Positions 33,738 through 41,935 of a stretch of DNA of 64,000 bases are shown piece by piece. Under the pieces are notes generated by a model. It did no database searches and was not told the origin of the DNA. It saw only the letters and a list, made by a program, of their open reading frames with translations. The DNA comes from Microbispora hainanensis (GTDB taxonomy: Bacteria > Actinomycetota > Actinomycetes > Streptosporangiales > Streptosporangiaceae). The first letter of the stretch is position 1; each line of letters begins with the position of its first letter. Location of the stretch: NCBI RefSeq assembly GCF_036186745.1, contig NZ_CP108086.1, forward strand, positions 5,704,001 through 5,768,000. Direction: 5' to 3'. The translations under genes and the position numbers were made by a program.

Positions 33738-36700
33738 GTGTTCGATCGGCAGGAGAAGCTGTTCGCCGCAGGAGCCGACCAGGGCGACCTGTTCGGCCTG
33801 GGAGACGAGACGGCGGCGAAGCCCGCAGAAGAGGCGCGACGTCCGCTCGACCTGCCGCAGGACTTCCCGCCGGTCACGTCGTTCGAGGTCAGGGACGCCT
33901 TCCAGCAGTTGGTCGAGCGTGACCTGCTCGGGCCGTACGACGGCGACTTCGAGGAGCTGCCGCCGCGGTCGATCGGCCCGCGCGAGCGCTACCTGGTCGG
34001 CATGCTCGGCCCCAAGCCGTCGCCCAAGCGGGTCGCCGAAGACGCCGACGAGCTGCCGGACATCGAGATCGGTGCCGAGGGTGACGGGGCCGAGGGCGAG
34101 TTGCCCGACGTGCTGACGCCGCAGAACCTCGGGCGTCTGTGGGCGTCGTCCATGGGCATGTCGTTCGCGGTGCCCGCCGACCTCGACGCGCTCGCGGTGA
34201 CCGCCCGCTGGGGTCAGTACGTCAAGGCCGAGACCCAGATCGAGGGCGCCAACGGCAAGTCGCGGACCGAACGCATCTGGGGGCGCAGGCCGGTCGAGCA
34301 CCGCATGACGATTCGGCTCGACGAGCCCACCCAGAAGATCCCTCTCACAATGGAACGTGCCGACGAGCCCGGCGTCCTGCTCGCGGTCGCCGTACGGCCC
34401 CGGCCCGACCACCGGCGCGTCGTCGAGATGACGCTGGTCAACCAGCAGATCGAGCCGGACACGAGCGCCGACACCGCGTGGCTGTTCCAGCCCGAGCTCG
34501 TCGCCGCCGCTCCGTCGGACGGACCCGCGGACGTCTTCCTCCCGATCGACGACCCTCTCGACGGCGGCCGGGAGGACGGCGATCAGGAGGATCTGGAGGA
34601 CAAGCACCTGCGACTGCTCTACCGGAACGAGCGCAGGTATGCCGTCGGCCGGAACGTCGCCGTACACGCGACAGTCGCCCCTGGCGAGCGGCGGGCGACG
34701 GAGCTGCGCACCACCTGGCTGCCGTGCCACGACGTGCCCGCGACGGTCGCCCCGGTGGGGCAGGGCACGCCCCTCGCCGGTGTGGAGCTGTCGATGGACG
34801 CCCTCGCGGACGCATCGCCCGAGGAGCTCGCCGCCGGGCTGACGCCGCTCGCGGACGGTTACACGGCCTGGCTCGATAAGCAATACCTCAAGATCCCCGA
34901 GCTGCCCGAGCCGCTGCGCGAGGCCGCCGAGGTCGCCGTCCTGAAGGCGAGGCGGGCCGCCGACCGCATCCGTGCCGGGATCGCGCTGCTCACAGAGGCC
35001 ACGACCGACGGGCACGGACAGGCGCTGGCGGCGTTCAAGTTCGCCAACGAGGCGATGGCGCTGCAGCGGCGCCGTACGGCGATGGCGAAGCTCCGCGACG
35101 AACAAGGGCTGAGCTACGAGCAGGCCATGGCGGAGGTGGACGCACAGGGTGCGAAGGCGGCGTCGTGGCGGCCGTTCCAGCTCGCGTTCATGCTGCTCAA
35201 CCTGCCCTCGCTGACCGATCCCGCGCACCCGGAGCGGGCCGCCGGCCACACGGCCACCGTCGACCTGCTCTTCTTCCCGACCGGCGGCGGCAAGACCGAG
35301 GCGTATCTTGGCCTCACGGCGTACACGTTCGCGATCCGGCGGCTGCAGAAGGTCGTCGGGTCCGGGACGGAGGCGCGCAGCGGCCTGGACGGCGTGGCGG
35401 TGCTGATGCGTTACACGCTGCGCCTGCTCACCGCGCAGCAGTTCCAGCGAGCCGCCGCGCTGGTGTGCGCCTGTGAGGTGTTGCGGCGCGATGACCCGGC
35501 GACGTGGGGCGAGGAGCCGTTCCGCATCGGCCTGTGGGTGGGAAGCGCGGTCTCGCCGAACTGGTTCGGCCCGGCCAGGGACCAGATCCAGGAGGCCAGG
35601 GAGTCCAGCCGCGAGACCAACGTTCTGCAGACGCTGTCGTGCCCCTGGTGCGGCGAGAAGCTGGCCTCGGACGTCAACCTCGACCTCGACGAGGACCGTC
35701 GGCGCGTGCTGCTCTACTGCGGGCGCGGCAGCGAGGGCGACGCCGAACCGTGCCCGTTCTCCCGGCTGGGGGAGAACCGCATGCTGCGGGCCCTGCCGTC
35801 CGTCACGAGTGATGACGAGGCGTACGCGCGGCGGGAGGGCCTGCCGATCCTCACCGTGGACGAGGAGATCTACCGGCTGACGCCCAGCCTGGTCATCGCG
35901 ACCGTCGACAAGCTGGCGCAGCTTCCGTGGCGCGGCTTCGCCGGGCACCTGTTCGGCCGGGTGAGCCGGCGTTGCCCCCGGCACGGCTACCGGCACGACG
36001 ACATGGACGACCAGATCGGCTGCGGTGGCAGGCACAACGCCAAGGGCAGGCTGCCCAAGGTCGAGAGCCGCCCCGTCGTCCGGCTCCGGCCGCCGGACCT
36101 GATCATCCAGGACGAGCTGCACCTCATCTCGGGCGCGCTCGGCACCGTGGTCGGCCTGTTCGAGGCGGCCGTGGACGAGCTGTGCACGTGGACCGTCGAC
36201 GGCAGGCCGACAGGGCCGAAGATCATCGCGTCGACCGCGACGACCAAGCGGGCCGGCGCGCAGGTGCTCGGCGTCTTCGGCCGGGACGACCTCGCCGTGT
36301 TCCCGCCGCAGGTGATCGACGTCGCCGACACGTTCTTCTCCCGGCAGGTCCCGGTCACCCCGGAGAACCCCGGGCGGCGCTACCTCGGCGTGTGCGCGCA
36401 CGGCGTGCGCCTCAAGCAGGCAGAGATCCGGCTCGCCGAGATCCTGCTGCTGGCCGGGCAGACGCTCTTCGACCGGTACGGCGAGCCCGCCGATCCGTAC
36501 ATGACGCTCGTCGGCTATTTCAACGCCACCCGTGAGCTGGCGGGCATGCGCCGTTACCTGGACGACGACGTCACCACCAGAATCCGCATGCACGGCAGGC
36601 GCAAGAAGCTGTCCAACCGGCTGCCGGGCCGTACGGACCTGCTGAACATCGTCGAGCTCACCTCGCGCATCTCCTCGGGCGACATCAGCGAGGTGCTGAA

Positions 36701-37658
36701 GCAGCTGGAGATCGGCTTCGACCAAGAGCTGGACACCTCGCGCCGCAGACGGGAGTGCCGCGAGGAGATCGCCGAGGTCATGAGGGAGAGGGACGAGTCC
36801 AAGCGCAGGCGAGCGCATCCGCTCGCCGATCGCTACCGGACGCTGCGGAGCCTGCGGTCCGCGCAGCCGCCCGTCGACGTCGTGCTCGCCACGTCGATGC
36901 TGCAGGTCGGCGTCGACGTGTCCCGGTTCGGGCTCATGGTAATGACCGGCCAGCCGAAGAACACGGCCGAGTACATCCAGGCGTCCTCGCGGGTCGGCCG
37001 AGACGCCGCGCGCCCCGGGCTGGTGATCACGCTCTACAACTGGTCGCGCCCGCGTGACCTCGCGCATTACGAGGACTTCGAGCATTACCATGCCACGTTC
37101 TACCGCCAGGTGGAGGCGTTGTCGGTCACGCCGTACACGGCGCGGGCGCTGGACCGCGGCACGACCGCCGCGTTCGTCGCCGCCGTACGCAACGTCGAGG
37201 AGGCGCACTCGCGCAACCGCGACGCGGAGGACGTGGATCTCAACGGCGATGTCGTGACGCGCTTCGTCGAGCGCTTCCTCACCAGGGCCGAGGTTGCGGG
37301 CAGCCCTCGCGGCAGGCAGGCCCTGGACGAGCGGCTGAGGATGCTGACGGACCTGTGGAACGCGGCGAAGCAGGGCTCGGCCCGGCTCGGCTACGAGCGC
37401 AAGAAGGGCAACGCGAAGGAGATCGTCGACGGCCTGCTCAATCGGGCGGGCAACGGCCGCTGGGACGCCCGTACGGTCGGCAACTCGATGCGGGAGACGG
37501 AAAACGAGATCAACCTGCTCCTGCCTGGGAACGACGAGATCTTCCTCGCGCCGTTGGGCGCACCGGAATGGGGCTTCCCCGGCAGCGCCGGGGAGACCGA
37601 CGATGAGCCGGTGGGCGACGAGATGGGCGTGATCACCCTGGACGGAAGGGGCAAGTGA
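33738..37658 (+). CDS. drmA: DISARM helicase DrmA
   Basis: 1306 aa from a GTG. The N-terminal ~500 residues are a beta-rich region without named motifs. The SF2 helicase core carries FPTGGGKTEAYLGL (about 515), IIQDELHLISGALG (about 790), STATTK for motif III, and a C-terminal RecA domain with TSMLQVGVDVSRFG (about 1052) and IQASSRVGRD. A Cys pair (CPWCGEK, then CGRG) near 635-660 may bind zinc. DrmA binds DNA with DrmB and starts interference against unmethylated incoming DNA (known for DISARM). It overlaps drmB by 4 nt. Confidence 0.93.
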   Translation: MFDRQEKLFAAGADQGDLFGLGDETAAKPAEEARRPLDLPQDFPPVTSFEVRDAFQQLVERDLLGPYDGDFEELPPRSIGPRERYLVGMLGPKPSPKRVAEDADELPDIEIGAEGDGAEGELPDVLTPQNLGRLWASSMGMSFAVPADLDALAVTARWGQYVKAETQIEGANGKSRTERIWGRRPVEHRMTIRLDEPTQKIPLTMERADEPGVLLAVAVRPRPDHRRVVEMTLVNQQIEPDTSADTAWLFQPELVAAAPSDGPADVFLPIDDPLDGGREDGDQEDLEDKHLRLLYRNERRYAVGRNVAVHATVAPGERRATELRTTWLPCHDVPATVAPVGQGTPLAGVELSMDALADASPEELAAGLTPLADGYTAWLDKQYLKIPELPEPLREAAEVAVLKARRAADRIRAGIALLTEATTDGHGQALAAFKFANEAMALQRRRTAMAKLRDEQGLSYEQAMAEVDAQGAKAASWRPFQLAFMLLNLPSLTDPAHPERAAGHTATVDLLFFPTGGGKTEAYLGLTAYTFAIRRLQKVVGSGTEARSGLDGVAVLMRYTLRLLTAQQFQRAAALVCACEVLRRDDPATWGEEPFRIGLWVGSAVSPNWFGPARDQIQEARESSRETNVLQTLSCPWCGEKLASDVNLDLDEDRRRVLLYCGRGSEGDAEPCPFSRLGENRMLRALPSVTSDDEAYARREGLPILTVDEEIYRLTPSLVIATVDKLAQLPWRGFAGHLFGRVSRRCPRHGYRHDDMDDQIGCGGRHNAKGRLPKVESRPVVRLRPPDLIIQDELHLISGALGTVVGLFEAAVDELCTWTVDGRPTGPKIIASTATTKRAGAQVLGVFGRDDLAVFPPQVIDVADTFFSRQVPVTPENPGRRYLGVCAHGVRLKQAEIRLAEILLLAGQTLFDRYGEPADPYMTLVGYFNATRELAGMRRYLDDDVTTRIRMHGRRKKLSNRLPGRTDLLNIVELTSRISSGDISEVLKQLEIGFDQELDTSRRRRECREEIAEVMRERDESKRRRAHPLADRYRTLRSLRSAQPPVDVVLATSMLQVGVDVSRFGLMVMTGQPKNTAEYIQASSRVGRDAARPGLVITLYNWSRPRDLAHYEDFEHYHATFYRQVEALSVTPYTARALDRGTTAAFVAAVRNVEEAHSRNRDAEDVDLNGDVVTRFVERFLTRAEVAGSPRGRQALDERLRMLTDLWNAAKQGSARLGYERKKGNAKEIVDGLLNRAGNGRWDARTVGNSMRETENEINLLLPGNDEIFLAPLGAPEWGFPGSAGETDDEPVGDEMGVITLDGRGK

Positions 37659-39574
37659 TGGCCGCGTACTCCACCTATCGGCGCCGGGTCGGCGCGGTGC
37701 GGCCCAGCCACCTGATGTTCACCTCGGGGGTCGGCTCGCTCGTCGACCTGCCGAACTTCTCGGTGCTGGTGAAGGGTCTCGACGACTGGCAATACAGGGC
37801 ACCCGAGGACCCGGAGAACAACCCCGCGCTCATCACCGAGCCCCGGCTCCTGGCGGCCGTGCAGTCGCTGCTCAGCAAGACCGTGCGTGAACTGCGCCCC
37901 GCGCCCTGGATGCCGGGCACCGACACGAACCCCAACGGTGAGGCGGCCAGGACCGGTGTGCCGGTCGTGCCGTTCCCGGGCTGGATGCGCTGCACCGCGT
38001 GCAACCTGCTGGCGCGCGTCGACTCCCGGGCGTTCGGCTTCGAGAACGACAAGCCGAGCAAGCCGCACGAGGCGAGGTTCTTCCACGAGTGCGGCAAGGG
38101 CAACAAGAAACGTCTCGTCGTCGGCGCTCGGTTCGTGCTGGCCTGCACCGACGGGCACCTGGACGACTTCCCCTACCTGGAGTTCGTCCACGAGGGCCGG
38201 CCGTGTGAGAAGGCGGCCAAGCCGAACCTGCTGATGGAGGACCGCGGCGGCAACATCGGCGCGAACGTGCGCATCGTCTGTCAGCGCTGCGGCAGGGAGC
38301 GAAACATCCGGCAGGCGATGGGCAAGCGCGGCCGGGACCAGCTGCCGCAGTGCCGAGGCCGCCACCCCCATCTCGGCACGTTCACGCCCTGTCAGGAGCA
38401 GCCGTACGTGCTCGTCGTCGGCGCGTCGAACCAGTGGTTCGCGCAGACGCTGTCGGCCCTCGCCGTGCCGAAGACGGGAGGGAGCGAGCTCGACACGCAG
38501 GTGGCGAAGTTCTGGGCCAACCTGGAGAACCTTCCCGGCCCGCAGATGCTCCCGTTCATGCGAACGGTTCCGCCGTTCTCGTTCGAGTTCGAGAAATGGA
38601 CGGACGAGGAGGTCTGGGCGGCCATCGAACGGCGCCGGGGGGAGCAGGCGGCAGGGCAGGACCAGGGGCCGGAGAGCTACCCCGACCTGCTCACTCCGGA
38701 GTGGGAGATCTTCTCCAGCCCTGTGCTGCCGCCGCCGAGTGACGACTTCACCGCCCACCGGGCCCCGGACGGGCCCGTTCCACCGCTGCTCAAGGGCTTC
38801 TACTCCGACGTCGTCCAGGTCGAGCGGCTGCGCGAGGTGCGGGCCATGATCGGCTTCACCCGGCTCGACGCTCCCGACCCGGAGGACCCGACGCTCGTCA
38901 AGCGGGTGCCGCTCTCCCGTTCCAAGCCGGCCTGGGTGCCGGCGAGCGAGGTCCGGGGCGAGGGCATCTTCCTGCGGCTGCCCGAGGACCTGCTGTCGCG
39001 GTGGGAGAAGCAGGTGGAGAAGTCCGAGGCCCTGCGGCTGCACAAGGAGGCGTACGGCCGCTTCCGCGAGTATCGCTACTCCGCCCGGACCGGCCAGCCG
39101 TTCGACGAGTCGACCAGATACGACTACTGGCCCCTCCCGCGCTACTACGTCCTGCATACGCTGTCACACCTGCTGATCCGTACGATCGCGCTCGAATGCG
39201 GCTACAACTCCGCGAGCCTCGCCGAGCGGATCTACGCGGGGACCACGGAGGACGACAAGCGCTCGGGGATCCTCATCTACACGGCCGTGCCGGACGCCGA
39301 GGGCACGCTCGGCGGCCTGGTGTCGCTCGCCCAGCCCGAGGAGCTGGTGCGGCTGACCAAGCGGGCGCTCACCGGGGCGATGAGCTGCTCGTCCGACCCG
39401 CTGTGCTCCGAACGGCTCCCGCGTACGCCGGAGGACTTCCTGCACGGCGCGGCCTGCCACGTGTGCCTGTTCGTCTCCGAAACCACATGCGAGCGCGGCA
39501 ACCGGTTCCTCGACCGGCGGTTCGTGGTGCCGATCGACGACCCGGCCCTGGCGATCTATCCCGAGTTACCGTGA
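37655..39574 (+). CDS. drmB: DISARM DUF1998 protein DrmB
   Basis: 639 aa. It starts at GTG 37655 within the drmA stop (GTGATG; the ATG at 37658 is also possible). DUF1998 features are present: an N-terminal region GVGSLVDLPNFSV, Cys clusters that probably bind zinc (MRCTACNLL, CQRCGRERN), the core RYYVLHTLSHLLIRTIALEC near residue 495, then TAVPDAEGTLGGLVSL, and a C-terminal CHVCLFVSETTCERGNRFLD. DrmB pairs with DrmA; the complex is auto-inhibited and senses phage DNA (known). It overlaps drmC by 4 nt. No damage is seen. Confidence 0.93.
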   Translation: MMAAYSTYRRRVGAVRPSHLMFTSGVGSLVDLPNFSVLVKGLDDWQYRAPEDPENNPALITEPRLLAAVQSLLSKTVRELRPAPWMPGTDTNPNGEAARTGVPVVPFPGWMRCTACNLLARVDSRAFGFENDKPSKPHEARFFHECGKGNKKRLVVGARFVLACTDGHLDDFPYLEFVHEGRPCEKAAKPNLLMEDRGGNIGANVRIVCQRCGRERNIRQAMGKRGRDQLPQCRGRHPHLGTFTPCQEQPYVLVVGASNQWFAQTLSALAVPKTGGSELDTQVAKFWANLENLPGPQMLPFMRTVPPFSFEFEKWTDEEVWAAIERRRGEQAAGQDQGPESYPDLLTPEWEIFSSPVLPPPSDDFTAHRAPDGPVPPLLKGFYSDVVQVERLREVRAMIGFTRLDAPDPEDPTLVKRVPLSRSKPAWVPASEVRGEGIFLRLPEDLLSRWEKQVEKSEALRLHKEAYGRFREYRYSARTGQPFDESTRYDYWPLPRYYVLHTLSHLLIRTIALECGYNSASLAERIYAGTTEDDKRSGILIYTAVPDAEGTLGGLVSLAQPEELVRLTKRALTGAMSCSSDPLCSERLPRTPEDFLHGAACHVCLFVSETTCERGNRFLDRRFVVPIDDPALAIYPELP

Positions 39575-40329
39575 CGAGCGCATTCGAGAAGGCGGCGGCC
39601 GACGCGGTGGAGCGCATCGGGCCGGTGCACCTGCGGACCCTGGCCGACCGGATCGCCGAGGGCGGTCCGGCGGCCGGGATCGTCGACGCGGTGCCGCTGC
39701 CGGACTTCCCCGACGCCGCCCGCCGGGTGCTGGCCGGCCTGGCGTCCGTACGGATGTCCGCGGGAGAGGCCGCCGTCTACCTGCGTGGAGTGGCCGCCGG
39801 TTATGAGCGGCACCGGGCCACGACCACGGTGGAATCGGTGTGGACCGGCCCGGCGACGCACGCCGTGCCCGTTCGCTCCACGGCGCAGGTGTTGGTCGAC
39901 CTGGTGAACGAGGCGTCGTACGAACTGATCCTCATGACGTATTCGGCCGCGGCGTACGAGCCGCTGCTCAAGGCCCTGAGCGGGGCGGTCGGGCGCGGTG
40001 TGACCGTGATGGTGGTGGTCGAGACGCTGCAGGGCGCGGGCTCGGCGCTGAACGGCCCGGAGCCCGCGCACGCGTTCGGCGGCGCCGAGGGCGTTCAGGT
40101 GTGGCACTGGCCGGTGGACGCGCGCACGGAGCAGGGGGCGAAGATGCATGCCAAGATCGCCGTGGCCGACCAGAGGGTGCTGCTGGTGTCGAGTGCGAAC
40201 CTGACCCAGTCGGGGGTCACGAGGAACATCGAGGCCGGGCTGCTGGTGCGCGGCGGCACGGCACCACAGCGGGCCGCCCAGCACGTGGCCCGCCTGCGCG
40301 GCCGTGGTGTGCTGCGGCGTCTCCGATAG
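39571..40329 (+). CDS. drmC: DISARM PLD-family protein DrmC
   Basis: 252 aa from a GTG overlapping the drmB stop (GTGA). The N-terminal ~90 residues are helical. A PLD-type domain follows, with SYELILMTYSAAAYEPLL and the HKD motif as HAKIAVADQRVLLVSSANLT near residue 190. DrmC is the third core DISARM protein, a predicted nuclease of the phospholipase D superfamily. It has one HKD motif and would act as a dimer. The kinase gene follows after 38 nt. Confidence 0.9.
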   Translation: MTSAFEKAAADAVERIGPVHLRTLADRIAEGGPAAGIVDAVPLPDFPDAARRVLAGLASVRMSAGEAAVYLRGVAAGYERHRATTTVESVWTGPATHAVPVRSTAQVLVDLVNEASYELILMTYSAAAYEPLLKALSGAVGRGVTVMVVVETLQGAGSALNGPEPAHAFGGAEGVQVWHWPVDARTEQGAKMHAKIAVADQRVLLVSSANLTQSGVTRNIEAGLLVRGGTAPQRAAQHVARLRGRGVLRRLR

Positions 40330-40367
40330 GAGGCGAAGTTCGTGAAAATGTTGCGTGAGACGAGGGT

Positions 40368-41894
40368 GTGGTGGCACAGGGAAAGATCATCGGTGGCCGG
40401 TACGAACTCGACCCGAACTCGCGCCGTAAGGGCGGGATGGGGGAGGTCTGGTTCGGCTACGACAAGCGGCTCGACCGGCCGATCGCGATCAAATTCATCC
40501 GCGTGGACCGCCTTCCGGACGGCATGCCGGACGACGAGCTGACCAAGCGTTTCGTCCGCGAATCTCGCATCACCGCACGGCTGGAGCATCCGGGGGTGCC
40601 CGCCGTCTACGACTGTGGCACCGACGGCGACGACCTCTACCTCGTCATGCAGCTCATCAACGGCAACCCGCTGACCGACCTGATCGCCGAAGTGGACCGG
40701 GTGCCGGTGGGCTGGGCCGCGGCGATCGCCGCCCAGGTGTGCTCCGTCCTGGCCGTCGCCCACGCCAACTCGCTCGTGCACCGTGACCTCAAGCCCGCCA
40801 ACCTCATGCTCTGCCCCGACGGCACGGTCAAGGTGCTCGACTTCGGGGTGGCCGCCGCGCTGTCGCCGTCGGCGACCAAGCTGACCGCCACCGGCGTCAT
40901 CATCGGCACCGCGGAGTACATGGCGCCCGAGCAGACCATGAGCGGCTCGACGAGCCCGCAGACCGACCTGTACTCCCTCGGCGTGATACTCCACGAACTG
41001 CTGGCAGGCGAGAACCAGTTCGCTGCCGGGACTCCGCTCGCCTGCATGCGCAAACACGTGGACGAACCGCCGCGGCCGGTGCGCGAACTGCGCCCGGACG
41101 TGCCCGAGGGCCTCGAACGGCTGATCCTCTGGTTGCTGGCCAAGCGGCCCGCGGACCGTCCGCAGAGCGCCGCGCTCGTCTACGAGCGGCTGGTGCCGTT
41201 CTGCCGTGACCTGTCGCCGCTGCCGGGTTTCGTGGACGGGTCCGCCGTCCATCCGGTGCGGATGTACGCGGCCGTCGTCGGGCGGGTCGCCGTGACGGCC
41301 ACGAAGGCGCCGGCGGTGGAAGCCCGGGAACCCGGGCGACGGGTGCTGGGCGGCGAGGACATCCAGCGCGTACGGAGGGAAGCCGGCGCGCTCAAGGCCG
41401 AGTCCCGCTTCCGGCAGGCCGCCGAACTGCTGGTGGAGGCCGTCCGGTCCATCGAGCCGACGGACGACAGGGCGGTGGAGCTGCGCATCGAGCTGGCCGA
41501 CGTGCTGTTCCTCGCCGGGGACTACCGGCGCGCCGCGTCCGAATTCCGTGGACTGGCCGCCGACCTGGCCACTCGCAGAGGTGAGGACGATCATCTCGTC
41601 CTGCGGTTCCGCCTGATGGAGGCGAACTGTTACGCCGCGCTGGGCGACACGGCGCTCGCTCTCGAACAGATGCGGCGGCTGCTGACGGACGAGGAACGGT
41701 TCGGGGTGGACGAGGACCGGATCCTTGAGCTACGGCGCCGCATCGGGCTGCTGGAACTCGGCGCGGGCGACCGCGACCGGGCCGGCCGGACACTGCGCGA
41801 CCTGCTGCCGGACCTGGAACGTCGGTATGGCTCGGGGCACCCGAACGTCAGCAAGGTCCGGGAGTTGCTTAACGGCCTCGCCACGGCGCGCTGA
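40368..41894 (+). CDS. Soluble Ser/Thr protein kinase with TPR-like C-terminus
   Basis: 508 aa from a GTG with GAGG upstream. The kinase domain (about 8-275) is complete: KGGMGEVWFGYD, PIAIKFI with the Lys, HRDLKPANLML, LDFGVAA, GTAEYMAPEQ. There is no TM helix. The C-terminal ~170 residues are helical repeats (SRFRQAAELLVEAVRSIEP, LLFLAGDYRRAASEFRGLA-like) of TPR type, suited to binding a partner. It sits 38 nt behind drmC and 41 nt ahead of the DUF262 protein, so all five are probably one transcript. A link between phospho-signalling and the flanking defence proteins is plausible, but the kinase could be independent. Confidence 0.88.
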   Translation: MVAQGKIIGGRYELDPNSRRKGGMGEVWFGYDKRLDRPIAIKFIRVDRLPDGMPDDELTKRFVRESRITARLEHPGVPAVYDCGTDGDDLYLVMQLINGNPLTDLIAEVDRVPVGWAAAIAAQVCSVLAVAHANSLVHRDLKPANLMLCPDGTVKVLDFGVAAALSPSATKLTATGVIIGTAEYMAPEQTMSGSTSPQTDLYSLGVILHELLAGENQFAAGTPLACMRKHVDEPPRPVRELRPDVPEGLERLILWLLAKRPADRPQSAALVYERLVPFCRDLSPLPGFVDGSAVHPVRMYAAVVGRVAVTATKAPAVEAREPGRRVLGGEDIQRVRREAGALKAESRFRQAAELLVEAVRSIEPTDDRAVELRIELADVLFLAGDYRRAASEFRGLAADLATRRGEDDHLVLRFRLMEANCYAALGDTALALEQMRRLLTDEERFGVDEDRILELRRRIGLLELGAGDRDRAGRTLRDLLPDLERRYGSGHPNVSKVRELLNGLATAR

Positions 41895-41935
41895 CCCTGG
41901 ATCGTTACAAGACCGCCTGAAACTTGGGTGAGCTC

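Noticed and set aside
33540..37208. Long minus-strand frame antisense to drmA, continuous with the gene at 33033
   Set aside because: Only the part after the ATG at 33539 has protein-like sequence; the rest mirrors drmA codons.
40368..41894. Treating the kinase as a core DISARM gene
   Set aside because: Core class 1 DISARM is drmD, drmMI, drmA, drmB and drmC; the kinase is only an operon neighbour.
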